A stretch of 64,000 bases of DNA from VAZQ01 sp035293945 (GCA_035293945.1 DATGLV010000024.1:248001-312000); one strand, 5' to 3'. Shown: positions 9,055 through 17,311, counted from the first letter of the stretch. Program-made: numbers and translations. The notes: generated by a model from the sequence alone, not told the origin.

Positions 9055-9077
9055 GCTTGACTTCCCTGGCGCAGCGC

Positions 9078-9674
9078 TCAACCGCGCGGCACCGCGTGCT
9101 CGGGCAGCGGAAATTTCTTGGCAACATATTCCTCAGCGACCGCGTCGGAAGGCGTGGTCAGCAGGCGTACGCATTCGGCCGCCGCATCCGCGCCCTTCTG
9201 CGCGATCTTCTTCTCGTCGGCTTCGCCGATCGGATGCGGCAGCATCACGATCGGGATCGCGCCGTGACCCTCGCCGCGGGCGACGATCTGACCGAGCGGG
9301 CAGAATGAACGGCTGATGAGCGCGACTGCGGGCACGCCGGCCTTTTCCAGGTTGACGGCATCGATCACGCTCCAGGGCGAGGACGAGCCGCAATGGCCCA
9401 CCCCGCTAATGGCGACATCGCTCTCCGCCGCCATTTCGGCGATGAATGGCGCTCCTTTGGCCGGGAAGCCCTTGCGCCAGAACTTGATGTTGGTAACGCC
9501 GTGATCGCGTCGCAGCACGTCGGCGAGCGCCTCCAGGACCTGATCGGAGAATTCCTTGCCGTTGTCGAGGAGGGCGACGCGCAAGCCTTGAAGCGATTGC
9601 GGGCGCGGCGCCGGACGCATCGCCGCGGTGGCGGGCGCGCCGGTCGGAAGCAGCACCGTTTGCATGTCGGCCAT
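9078..9674 (-). CDS. UGSC-family protein with Cys-Gly-Ser-Ser in place of the Sec motif
   Basis: A 198-residue soluble protein. The pattern LRVALLDNGKEFSDQVLEAL, a variable middle, SDVAISGVGHCGSSSPW, DAVNLEKAGVPAVALIS and HPIGEADEKKI matches the UGSC family, named for selenocysteine-Gly-Ser-Cys in some members. Here the first position is Cys (codon TGC) and the last is Ser, so no Sec insertion or CxxC-type redox pair is expected. AGGAGA precedes the ATG at 9674. The triple-GTATAC operator lies directly upstream, making this the first gene of a promoter unit reading towards the ABC transporter. The function of the family is unknown; redox or reductive cleavage is often guessed. Confidence 0.7.
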   Translation of the reverse strand: MADMQTVLLPTGAPATAAMRPAPRPQSLQGLRVALLDNGKEFSDQVLEALADVLRRDHGVTNIKFWRKGFPAKGAPFIAEMAAESDVAISGVGHCGSSSPWSVIDAVNLEKAGVPAVALISRSFCPLGQIVARGEGHGAIPIVMLPHPIGEADEKKIAQKGADAAAECVRLLTTPSDAVAEEYVAKKFPLPEHAVPRG

Positions 9675-9704
9675 GATGCCTCTCCTGGTTTTTGAACGGA
9701 TCAG

Positions 9705-9732
9705 AGTATACTACGGTATACTTTCGTATACA
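9705..9732 (-). promoter_or_regulatory. Operator: three GTATAC hexamers at 10-bp steps
   Basis: GTATAC occurs at 9706-9711, 9716-9721 and 9726-9731, exactly one DNA turn apart, within the 67-bp gap before the UGSC gene. A matching arrangement lies upstream of the binding-protein gene (12417-12442). Probably bound by the operon's own FCD GntR regulator; this is inference. Confidence 0.75.
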
Positions 9733-9741
9733 ACAGTCTCG

Positions 9742-11130
9742 TCACGCGGCGGCGATCGCCTGTTTGCGCCCGCTGAGATGCCGCGTCAGCTCGGCGATGC
9801 TCGCGAGATTGTCGATGTTCTGCAGTCCCTGTGCGGCCGCCTTCAGGGCTCCGGGATCGAGACAAAAGCGAGCGCAGTCCTCGAACTTGACGTTGAGCTC
9901 GGCGGGCGTGAGCGCGACCTCCGGATTGCCCTTGGAAATATCGACCTGCCGCTCGAGCACGCGGCCGTCGGAGAGCTTGAGCCGCACGTTGACCGGCCGG
10001 CTGCCCATCTTCCAGGCGGACTCGATACCGTCGTGAACATACATGGTGATGCGGCGGGTCAGCGCCTGCGCCTTCTCTTCCTTGACCAGGGGATCGGTGA
10101 ACGTGTCGAAGCCGATGCGGTCGTCGAGGATCGCGCGCGCGATCGTGTAGGGCATGCAGAACTTTGCTTCCAATCCGGTCTGCGGCACCAGATAGCAGAG
10201 CTTGTCGAAGGTATATTTGGTGACGCCGGCCTCGCCCGATACGACATCGTCCGCGGCAAATTTGTGCTCTTGCTTGAGCGCATGCACGGCATCGATCGCC
10301 GGATGCAGCGCCACTCCGCACGGATAGGGCTTGATCACGACCCCGCGCACGACGAGCTCGTAGGCCTTGCCGAGCTCGGCAAGCGGCGCCATGTCGGCGG
10401 GCAGACCGCGGGAATAGACCTCATGGAAGCTGCGCGGGCCGTCGAAGGGATGCGGAAGCGACGTGAATCCAGCCTGCGCCCAGAGCGCGGCCTCAACCCC
10501 GTTTCGCGCCGCAAGGCCGGCATGCAGCGGCTTGCACATGGTGCCGAAGTTGCTGACATTGCCGCTGGTCATCGAATAGACGATGCCGAGCGCATGCGCG
10601 GTCTTCTCCGCATCGAGACCCAGCAGCTTGCAGCAGGCGGCGGTCGCCCCGAACGCCCCGATCGTGCCGGTCGCGTGCCAGCCGCCATCGAGCGAATGGC
10701 GCGGCTGCGTGGTGCGTCCGAGCTTCGCCATCACCTCGAAGCCGACCACATAGGCGTGCAGCACATCGCGGCCGGACGCGCCGAGCGCTTCGCCCAGTGC
10801 AAACGCAGCCGGCACCAGCGACACGCTCGGATGTCCGATCAGTCCCCAAGTGACATCGTCATAATCGAGCGCATGCGCGGCCGTGCCGTTCACGAGTGCC
10901 GCATCGTGGGGAGATGTCTTGAAATCCGCACCCCAGACCGTCGCCTGGTTCGTGCCTGCGCTCTGCCGCGCCCATTCGCCGGTGATTGCGCCGGCTGGCT
11001 GACGGGCGCCTGCGAGCGCCACGCCGACACAGTCCTGCATCGCTCCTTTGGCCACGGCGAGCGCCTGCGGCGGGATCTGATCGAATCGCGAGGAGACGAT
11101 GAAGTCGACGACGTGCTGCGTATTCTGCAT
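9742..11130 (-). CDS. MmgE/PrpD family protein
   Basis: A 462-residue protein of the MmgE/PrpD fold (2-methylcitrate dehydratase, cis-aconitate decarboxylase and related carboxylate enzymes). Typical landmarks: ALDYDDVTWGLIGHPSVSLVPAA, HATGTIGAFGATAACCKLLGLD, HALGIVYSMTSG, KPLHAGLAARNG and KPYPCGVALHPAIDAV. Many proteobacterial relatives near transporters are uncharacterised and are not true PrpD; no PrpC or PrpB lies here. It sits between the binding protein and the UGSC genes on the same strand, which suggests that it processes the imported compound. The start ATG at 11130 fits the family N-terminus. Confidence 0.85.
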   Translation of the reverse strand: MQNTQHVVDFIVSSRFDQIPPQALAVAKGAMQDCVGVALAGARQPAGAITGEWARQSAGTNQATVWGADFKTSPHDAALVNGTAAHALDYDDVTWGLIGHPSVSLVPAAFALGEALGASGRDVLHAYVVGFEVMAKLGRTTQPRHSLDGGWHATGTIGAFGATAACCKLLGLDAEKTAHALGIVYSMTSGNVSNFGTMCKPLHAGLAARNGVEAALWAQAGFTSLPHPFDGPRSFHEVYSRGLPADMAPLAELGKAYELVVRGVVIKPYPCGVALHPAIDAVHALKQEHKFAADDVVSGEAGVTKYTFDKLCYLVPQTGLEAKFCMPYTIARAILDDRIGFDTFTDPLVKEEKAQALTRRITMYVHDGIESAWKMGSRPVNVRLKLSDGRVLERQVDISKGNPEVALTPAELNVKFEDCARFCLDPGALKAAAQGLQNIDNLASIAELTRHLSGRKQAIAAA

Positions 11131-11255
11131 GGATGACCCGGATAGTTGTTGGCTTTAGGCGACGCCAAAGCGGGTCTCGGTCGAACTGATCCAGTTCAGC
11201 CTCATTGCCTGGCTTGACCAGGCTTGACCCGGCAATCCATCTTCTAACGAAAATG

Positions 11256-11302
11256 ATGGACCCGCGGCTCATCAGGGCGTCTTGCGCCCGTCTTCGACGG
11301 GC
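11256..11302 (-). repeat. Dispersed palindromic repeat, family A (reverse orientation)
   Basis: On the minus strand the core GCCCGTC-GAA-GACGGGC (11286-11302) continues with GCGCAAGACGCCCTGATG, matching the copies at 13256, 17191 and 21581. It lies between the binding-protein and PrpD genes. An extra hairpin-rich segment (CCTGG-CTTGA-CCAGG) lies near 11200-11215. Confidence 0.75.
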
Positions 11303-11350
11303 TATACCCGCGGGTGACACTGATCTGCCTCTTTTCGATCGAGACATGCT

Positions 11351-12397
11351 TCAGCGCGACTGGAAATATTTGAAGTAGAGGTCGAGAAGCTGCCCTTTCT
11401 CGGCGGCAGCCTTGTCCCAGTCGAAGCTCACGAGCTTGATGGAGTCGAGGTCAGGCTTGCCTTGCGGCGCCTTGACATCCTTGCGGGCCGACCAAGACAG
11501 AATGACGTTGGTGATCAATTCTTGCCCTTCGCGCGACAGCATGTATTGCGCGAGCGCCAGCGCGTTGTCGGCATTGGGGCTCCCCTTCACCACCGCGAGC
11601 GGGGCCGGCACCATGATGGTGCCGTCCGCGACCCAATCGATGTCGACCGGCTTGCCATTCTTCTTGAGCTCGAAAGCATCATATTCGGAAACCGGTGCGA
11701 CATCGCGCTCGCCGTTGGCGACCGCTTCGCGCGTCGCGCTGCCGTCACCGGCGACGAACACATCATTCTTGGCGAGCTTGTCCAGATAGTCCCCACCGTA
11801 CATCTTCCACATCGCATAGAGATGCGAGAACGAGGAGCCGGCGCGTGTCGGATCGGAGATGGCGATACGCCCCTTCCACTTCGGCTCGATCAGCTCTTTC
11901 CAGGTCTTCGGCAGCGCATCCTTTGCCACCAGCTTGGTATTGTACATGAGCGCGATCCCGGTTGCGCGCAGCGCCACCCAGCCGGCCTGCTTGTTGACGA
12001 AGCCGTCGCGATAGTCTTGGGCGAGCGGCAAGGCCGCAAGGCGCGGGTCAAGCCATCCCTTCTGGGCGAAATACTCGAATCCGCCCGGGTCGGCGCCGTG
12101 GATCAGGTCGGCGCCGATGCGGCCGGCCTGCCGCTCGGCCACAAAGCGCTTCACGGTCTCGACCGAGCCGGCGCGGACGAAATCGATCTTGAGATTGGGG
12201 AAATGCCGGCTCATGGCGGCGACCAGGCGGGTCATGGCGCTGGTCGCGAGCGATACGTAGATGCGCACGCTGCCGCTGCGCGGATCGACGGGGCTTGCAT
12301 CCTGCGCACGCGCCGTGCCGGCGAGCAGCGCCAAAACCAGCAGCGACACGGCTGCCCGGCGCCGAGCCGGCGGGCAGTCAAATGCGAGTGTGGCCAT
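11351..12397 (-). CDS. Extracellular solute-binding protein of the Fe(III)-type ABC transporter (AfuA/FbpA-like)
   Basis: A 348-residue protein with a Sec signal peptide (hydrophobic residues 15-30, TARAQD cleavage area) and a type-2 periplasmic fold: VRIYVSLATSAMTRLVAAM, GADLIHGADPG, GIALMYNTKLV, PKWKGRIAISDP and the C-terminal LAQYMLSREGQELI. It delivers ligand to the permease and ATPase encoded downstream. No tyrosine-rich ferric site is evident, so the ligand may be organic. AGGAGG at 12404-12409 is six bases from the ATG, fixing the start. The triple GTAT operator lies 20 bases upstream. Confidence 0.85.
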   Translation of the reverse strand: MATLAFDCPPARRRAAVSLLVLALLAGTARAQDASPVDPRSGSVRIYVSLATSAMTRLVAAMSRHFPNLKIDFVRAGSVETVKRFVAERQAGRIGADLIHGADPGGFEYFAQKGWLDPRLAALPLAQDYRDGFVNKQAGWVALRATGIALMYNTKLVAKDALPKTWKELIEPKWKGRIAISDPTRAGSSFSHLYAMWKMYGGDYLDKLAKNDVFVAGDGSATREAVANGERDVAPVSEYDAFELKKNGKPVDIDWVADGTIMVPAPLAVVKGSPNADNALALAQYMLSREGQELITNVILSWSARKDVKAPQGKPDLDSIKLVSFDWDKAAAEKGQLLDLYFKYFQSR

Positions 12398-12416
12398 CCG
12401 AGGCCTCCTGCGTTTC

Positions 12417-12442
12417 GTATAATTTTGTATATCTGAGTATAC
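12417..12442 (-). promoter_or_regulatory. Operator: GTATAA, GTATAT and GTATAC at 10-bp steps
   Basis: Three related hexamers at 12417, 12427 and 12437 repeat the geometry of the 9705-9732 site exactly. They lie just upstream of the ribosome-binding site of the binding-protein gene, so repressor binding there would block the promoter. Confidence 0.72.
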
Positions 12443-12647
12443 TATTGTCCTTGGCGCAGAGAAGGGCAGATCGTCGCGGCATCGGCGGTGCCGGACTGCA
12501 GCAGTCCGGCTTGCGCCTCCCGAATTATCATGGCCGTCTCGGCCGCCGCACCTGAGCGGAGCGGTGGTCATCCAGCGCTCGGGCTTGTCGTGGCGTCGAT
12601 TTTTCCGGATACTGATTGGATATAGTTTTTCTCCAGCAGGCCTCGCC

Positions 12648-13196
12648 ATGATCCTGTTTCCGCTGCTCGCATTGGGCGGGCATTTGCTCTCGGCTGCGGT
12701 GGCGCAGGTAACCTCCGCCGTGCCCGAGCTCAACTACGAGCCCATCTGCCAGGACAGTGCGAGCATCGATCTCGGGCTCAAGGATGACCGTGCGATCTGC
12801 ATGCAGGACGAAGCGCAAGCGCGCGCCGAGCTCACGCGGAAATGGAGCACTTTCGGTGCGGCAGGCCGCTCGAGCTGCCTGCGGCTCTCGAGCACAAACC
12901 GGACCGGCTCTTATGTCGAGCTGCTGACCTGTCTGGAAATGGACCGCGACGCGCGCGCTCTGACCAAGGGCGCCGATCTCGGGATTGGCGCTGCTGCGCC
13001 CCCGCCAACGCGGGAGGTCGACCCCGTGCGCACCGGCCAGGTGGCGCGGCGTGCGCCGCCGGTTGCCCTCGCGGCCCCGGAGGCGAAACCCTCCAGCCCC
13101 GCTGCGCCTACGAGCCCGACACCCGGATTCCTGTCGATTTTCTGTCCGCCTGGCCTCAGCTCGGTGCTTCCCAACTGCCGCCCGTCCGGACCTTGA
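12648..13196 (+). CDS. Small secreted protein of unknown function, Pro/Ala-rich tail
   Basis: About 182 residues. Residues 1-20 form a signal peptide ending AVAQ. The middle has a conserved-looking pattern seen in small rhizobial proteins of unknown function: a Cys near an acidic helix (ICMQDEAQARAEL), W-STFG, another Cys, then SYVELLTCLEM. The C-terminal half is Pro/Ala-rich low complexity, then a short Cys-containing end (IFCPPGLSSVLPNC). The ATG at 12648 starts directly before the hydrophobic segment; an upstream ATG at 12564 would add 28 residues. No enzymatic motif is visible. It stands alone between two regulated units. Confidence 0.5.
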   Translation: MILFPLLALGGHLLSAAVAQVTSAVPELNYEPICQDSASIDLGLKDDRAICMQDEAQARAELTRKWSTFGAAGRSSCLRLSSTNRTGSYVELLTCLEMDRDARALTKGADLGIGAAAPPPTREVDPVRTGQVARRAPPVALAAPEAKPSSPAAPTSPTPGFLSIFCPPGLSSVLPNCRPSGP

Positions 13197-13255
13197 CGGC
13201 GGCTTGAAATCGTCGGCGCGGCGGGTGAGGCTTGAGCCGGCTCAGGGGTCATGGC

Positions 13256-13300
13256 CCGGCCCGTCGAAGACAGGCGCAAACGCCCTTGTTTCCGGCCATC
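13256..13300 (+). repeat. Dispersed palindromic repeat, family A (degenerate copy)
   Basis: GCCCGTCGAAGACAGGCGC followed by AAACGCCCTTGTTTCCGGCC matches the family-A core seen at 17191 and 21581 with one base change in the second stem arm. It lies in the gap before the TctC gene. Confidence 0.7.
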
Positions 13301-13394
13301 CACGTCTTGCGAAGCAAGGCCGGGTGCCGACGACAATGCGCGGGCATGGCTCATAGAGCAGACTCTGATCGTCGGGTCACAAAGGGGAACCGGG

Positions 13395-14384
13395 ATGAAA
13401 TTGCCCCGCCGCACACTCTGCCGCACACTCTTATGTCTTGCCGTTGTGCCGCTCATTGCTCTCGGCCTCGCGTCGAGCGGCCATGCCGAAACCTACCCGT
13501 CGCGCCCGGTGCACCTCATCGTCGGTGTCGCGGCCGGCGGACCCAACGACACGGTTGCGCGTGTGGTCGGGCAATGGCTCTCGGATCGGCTAGGCCAGCA
13601 ATTCGTCGTCGAGAACAGGACGGGGGCCGGAGGGAACATCGCGACTGAAGGCGTGGTGCATTCGCCTGCCGATGGTTACACGTTGCTGCTGACGACGTCA
13701 TCCAACGCCGTCAACGTCACGCTCTACGAGAAGTCCAATTTCAATTTTCTCACCGACATCGCGTCGGTTGCGGCCATCATGCGGGTGCCCAACGTCATGG
13801 TGGTCAATCCGTCGGTGCCGGCCAAGAGCGTTCCCGAGTTCATCGCCTACGCCAAGGCGAATCCCGGCAAGATCAACATGGCGACTGCGGGCCTCGGCAC
13901 TACGCCGCAGATGTCCGGCGAGCTGTTCAAGCAGATGGCCGGCGTCAATCTCGTTCCGGTGGCCTATCGCGGGGGCGCGCCGGCGCTGGTTGATCTGATC
14001 GCCGGGCAGGTCCAGGTGATGTTCGAGCCGACGATCTCGACCGTTCCTTACGTGAAGGCGGGCAAGCTCAGGGCGCTGGCGGTCACCTCGGCGATGCGCT
14101 CGGCGCTCTTGCCCGACGTGCCCACCGTGGGCGATTCCGTGCCCGGCTACGAGGTGAGCCAGTGGTATGGCATCGGCGCCCCCAAGGACACGCCGCCCGA
14201 CGTGATCGAAAAGCTCAACCGGGAGATCAACGCCGGCCTCACCGATCCGAAGCTCAAGGCGCGCCTCGCCGAGCTTGGCGGCGTGCCGATCCCGATGACG
14301 CCCGCCGAGCTCGGCAAGCTTGTGGCCGAGGAAACCGAGAAATGGGCGAAGGTGATCCGCGCCGCCAACATCAAGCCGGAGTGA
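13395..14384 (+). CDS. TctC/Bug-family tripartite tricarboxylate transporter binding protein
   Basis: A 329-residue periplasmic protein. A signal peptide of about 31 residues ends SSGHAE, then the family hallmark YPSRPVHLIVGVAAGGPNDTVAR. Further marks are IENRTGAGGNIATE-like residues, DGYTLL, INMATAGLGTTPQMSGELFKQMAGV, VPVAYRGGAPALVDL and the C-terminal EKWAKVIRAANIKPE. Such proteins capture carboxylates or aromatic acids; no TctA/TctB membrane genes lie in the window. It is followed at 61 bases by the PQQ dehydrogenase, so it probably feeds or senses that enzyme's substrate. The ATG at 13395 follows AGGGGA. Confidence 0.88.
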   Translation: MKLPRRTLCRTLLCLAVVPLIALGLASSGHAETYPSRPVHLIVGVAAGGPNDTVARVVGQWLSDRLGQQFVVENRTGAGGNIATEGVVHSPADGYTLLLTTSSNAVNVTLYEKSNFNFLTDIASVAAIMRVPNVMVVNPSVPAKSVPEFIAYAKANPGKINMATAGLGTTPQMSGELFKQMAGVNLVPVAYRGGAPALVDLIAGQVQVMFEPTISTVPYVKAGKLRALAVTSAMRSALLPDVPTVGDSVPGYEVSQWYGIGAPKDTPPDVIEKLNREINAGLTDPKLKARLAELGGVPIPMTPAELGKLVAEETEKWAKVIRAANIKPE

Positions 14385-14445
14385 TACCAAAGAAACTTAG
14401 CGCCGCTCGCATAAGAAGATTCGGCGCGCAACAAGGAGGAGTCTG

Positions 14446-16227
14446 ATGCCAAAATTCGTGCGTTTCGTCTGCATGGTCAGCGTGGCTGCGTTGACGGCGG
14501 GTCTCGCCAGTGCGCGCGCCGCCGACTACAAGCCCGTCACCGATGAGATGCTGGTCAACCCGCCGGCCGCAGACTGGCTGCAGATCAGCCGCACCTATGA
14601 CGAGCAGCGCTACAGCCCGCTCGATCAGATCAATAAGAGCAACGTCTCCAAGCTGCAAATGGTCTTCGCGCGCGGCTTGCCGCCGGGCACACAGGAATCC
14701 ACGCCTCTCGTGCATGACGGCGTCATGTACATGATCGAGCCTGGCGCGAACCTGCTCGCGATCGACGCGACCACCGGTGACCAGATCTGGGAGTACAAGC
14801 GCGACTATCCCAAGGACATGGCGACCAAGCTCCGCCCGGCCACACTGTCGCGCTCGAAGGTGCCGGCGATCTATCAGGACATGGTCTACTTCACGGCGCC
14901 CGACGGCTATATCGTCGCGGTCGATGCCAAGACCGGCAAGCTGCGCTGGCAGACCAAGGTCTTCGACATCGAGCCCAAGGTGGCCGAGCATTCGGGCGGC
15001 CTGATCGTCGCCGACGGCAAGGTCATCAGCAATCGCACCTGTGTGGCCCGCTCCGGCTGCTTCATTGCCGCGCATGATGCCAAGACCGGCAAGGAGCTCT
15101 GGCGATTCTACAACACCGCCGCGGCCGGTGAGCCCGGCGGCGATACCTGGGGAGGCATTCCGGACGAGGAGCGCGTTGCTTCATCATGGGGGCTGCCTGG
15201 CTCCTATGATCCCCAACGCAAGGTGCTCTATTGGGCGGTCTCCAATCCGATTCCGTACACGCGGCTCAAGCGGCACAACGGCAACCCCGACGCGGTGCCG
15301 TACGAGTCGCCTTCAGAGCTCTACAGCAATTCGACGCTCGCAATCGACATCGAGACCGGCAAGCTCATCTGGTATTACCAGCACCTGCCCGGCGACGATT
15401 GGGATTCCGACCATATCCATGAGCGCACGCTGATCCACACCAAGGTCAGCCCGGATCCGAAGTTCCTCAAATGGATCAATCCGGCCATCGGCAAAGGCGA
15501 GGAGCGCGACATCGTTGTCGATGTGGCAGAGGCCGGCGATATCTTTGCGCTCGATCAGAAGACCGGAGAATTCCTCTGGGCCGCGCCGTTTCCCTATGAT
15601 GTGCCGAACGTCAACATGAAGGCGATCGACGTAAAGACCGGCCGCACTTTCATCAACGATGCGCTCGTATTCCGCAAGGACGGAGATCGCTCGCTCGGCT
15701 GCTTCCAGAATACGCGCTCATACTGGGCAACGAGCTACGACCCGAAGAACAATTCGCTCTACGTGCCCTTCCAGGACGCCTGTCTCGACATGACGGCCGA
15801 CACCTCCAAGCCGCTCGGCTACGGCCCGCGCTTCGGCGTGCGTCGGCCCGGCGTCGACGAGGACAAGTTCATGGGCATGATGAAGATCGACATGGCGACC
15901 GGCGAGATGAAGCGCATCTTCTCGCAGGCCGCGCCCGGCAATGGCTCGGCTTTGACCACCGCCGGCGACCTGTTGTTCTGGGGCGATCTCAACCGCCGCT
16001 TCCGGGCCTTCGATCCGGACACCGGCAAGGTGCTGTGGCAGGCGATCGTCGGCGGCATGGTGATGACCTCGACCATCACTTATGCGGTCAACGGGAAGCA
16101 ATATGTCGCGATCTTCACCGGCGAGGGCCAGTCGGGCTCGCGCAATTTGCTGGAGATGGCGCCCAGCGTGAAGACGGTTCGCAACAGCAACGCGCTCTAC
16201 GTGTTTGCCTTGCCGGACAACAGCTGA
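14446..16227 (+). CDS. PQQ-dependent alcohol dehydrogenase-type quinoprotein
   Basis: A 593-residue periplasmic eight-bladed beta-propeller enzyme. The signal peptide ends ARAAD. Propeller tryptophan-docking repeats are visible (LAIDATTGDQIWEYK, VAVDAKTGKLRWQT, AAHDAKTGKELWRF, IDIETGKLIWYYQ, FALDQKTGEFLWAA, FDPDTGKVLWQA). The active-site Asp lies in GDDWDSDH near residue 322. The adjacent-cysteine ring of methanol dehydrogenase is absent; instead CVARSGC occurs in that region. No C-terminal cytochrome domain is fused, so an external cytochrome is needed. AAGGAGGA lies six bases upstream of the ATG. It groups with the TctC before it and the secreted protein after it. Confidence 0.85.
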   Translation: MPKFVRFVCMVSVAALTAGLASARAADYKPVTDEMLVNPPAADWLQISRTYDEQRYSPLDQINKSNVSKLQMVFARGLPPGTQESTPLVHDGVMYMIEPGANLLAIDATTGDQIWEYKRDYPKDMATKLRPATLSRSKVPAIYQDMVYFTAPDGYIVAVDAKTGKLRWQTKVFDIEPKVAEHSGGLIVADGKVISNRTCVARSGCFIAAHDAKTGKELWRFYNTAAAGEPGGDTWGGIPDEERVASSWGLPGSYDPQRKVLYWAVSNPIPYTRLKRHNGNPDAVPYESPSELYSNSTLAIDIETGKLIWYYQHLPGDDWDSDHIHERTLIHTKVSPDPKFLKWINPAIGKGEERDIVVDVAEAGDIFALDQKTGEFLWAAPFPYDVPNVNMKAIDVKTGRTFINDALVFRKDGDRSLGCFQNTRSYWATSYDPKNNSLYVPFQDACLDMTADTSKPLGYGPRFGVRRPGVDEDKFMGMMKIDMATGEMKRIFSQAAPGNGSALTTAGDLLFWGDLNRRFRAFDPDTGKVLWQAIVGGMVMTSTITYAVNGKQYVAIFTGEGQSGSRNLLEMAPSVKTVRNSNALYVFALPDNS

Positions 16228-16261
16228 TTAGCAAGGATTCCGGCAGGTCCTTTCGTGCATT

Positions 16262-16284
16262 CCGGGAGGCCGTTGGCCTCCCGG
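16262..16284 (+). promoter_or_regulatory. Perfect 10-bp hairpin before the secreted-protein gene
   Basis: CCGGGAGGCC (16262-16271), a GTT loop and GGCCTCCCGG (16275-16284) form an uninterrupted 10-bp stem 18 bases before the next start codon. No T-run follows. It may attenuate or stabilise the downstream part of the mRNA. Confidence 0.6.
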
Positions 16285-16302
16285 CAAGCCATGGGGGTTG
16301 CC

Positions 16303-17160
16303 ATGAGCCATAAAGGCCTGATCGCGCACTTGCTGATAATCGCTGCGCTGGTGGGAGGCGGCAGCGGCGCGCACGCGTTCGACGATGCGCGCTATCCGGA
16401 CCTCAAGGGCCAGTGGGTGAGGGGCTACCCGGGCCTGGCGCGGTTTGACCCCGCCAAGGGGCTCGGGCCGAAGCAGGAAGCGCCGCTCACCCCCGAATAC
16501 CAGGCGATCTATCAGGCGAACCTTGCTGAGCAGGCGAAGGGCGGGCAGGGGATCGATCCGACCTACCGCTGCCTTCCGCCCGGCATGCCGCGGGTGATGC
16601 ACGTCTATTCGCCGATGGAAATCGTCGCGACGCCGGACACGACCTACATGTTGATCGAGCATATCCACGACAGCCGCCGCATCTATACCGACGGCCGGGA
16701 TTGGCCCGACAATATGTATGATGACCCGCAGTTCTCCGGCTATTCCATCGGCAGATGGGTCGATGCGGACCCGGCAGGGCGCTATACGGCGCTCGAGGTG
16801 GAAACCCGCGGCATCAAGAACCCGCACACCTACGATCAGACCGGCATTCCGTTTCATGCCGACGGGCGCGCCATCATCAGAGAGCGGCTCTTCCTCGACC
16901 AGGCAAATCCCAACACGCTCTATGATGCGATCACCGTCATCGACAATGCGCTGACGCGGCCGTGGAGTGCGCTCAAGACCTATCGCCGTCTCGCCGCCAA
17001 AGGGCCGATCTGGTGGCGCGAGGACGTCTGCGCCGAGAACAACGTGCACGTGGCCGTCGGCAAAGAGGAATATTTCCTGAGCGCCGACGGCTTGTTGATG
17101 CCGGCCCGCAAGGATCAGGCACCGCCCGACCTGCGCTACTTCAAGCAAAGCGCAAAGTAG
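16303..17160 (+). CDS. Conserved secreted protein of unknown function (paralogue of 36794-37657)
   Basis: A 285-residue protein with a signal peptide (LIAHLLIIAALVGGG, GAHAFDD). Recognisable blocks are YRCLPPGMPRVMHVYSPMEI, HDSRRIYTDGRDWP, THP-like PHTYDQTGIPFHADGRAII, RPWSALKTYRRL and EDVCAENNVH. These blocks recur in the protein at 36794-37657, so the two belong to one family, common in soil proteobacteria and acidobacteria and without a known activity to my knowledge. It lies 75 bases after the quinoprotein gene, so it may be an accessory of that periplasmic oxidation. GGGGG five bases before the ATG at 16303 sets the start; the ATG at 16291 is the alternative. Confidence 0.65.
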   Translation: MSHKGLIAHLLIIAALVGGGSGAHAFDDARYPDLKGQWVRGYPGLARFDPAKGLGPKQEAPLTPEYQAIYQANLAEQAKGGQGIDPTYRCLPPGMPRVMHVYSPMEIVATPDTTYMLIEHIHDSRRIYTDGRDWPDNMYDDPQFSGYSIGRWVDADPAGRYTALEVETRGIKNPHTYDQTGIPFHADGRAIIRERLFLDQANPNTLYDAITVIDNALTRPWSALKTYRRLAAKGPIWWREDVCAENNVHVAVGKEEYFLSADGLLMPARKDQAPPDLRYFKQSAK

Positions 17161-17190
17161 CGCCGAGAAAGTGGGGCGCAATTTGTCCTG

Positions 17191-17311
17191 TAGGGGCGGC
17201 CCAAGGCCCGTCGAAGACGGGCGTAAACGCCCTGGTGTGGCCGCCCGTTGCCCGTTGCGCGCTGGTAGATGCCGGGCGCCCACAAGGGGCACCCCGAGGG
17301 GCACCCCTACG
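17191..17311 (+). repeat. Dispersed palindromic repeat, family A (full copy)
   Basis: About 120 bases, opening TAGGGGCGGCCC, then GCCCGTC-GAA-GACGGGC (17206-17222), GTAAACGCCCTGGTG, GGCCGCCC and a closing GGCGCCCACAAGGGGC with CACCCCTACGA. The copy at 21581-21686 shares the opening, the core and the GCGCCCACAAGGGG end. Two alternative hairpins overlap in the core: GCCCGTC/GACGGGC and GGGCG-TAAA-CGCCC. Confidence 0.85.

Noticed and set aside
9628..11136. 502-codon plus-strand frame opposite PrpD
   Set aside because: Antisense shadow with no domain; the minus-strand frame encodes clear MmgE/PrpD motifs.
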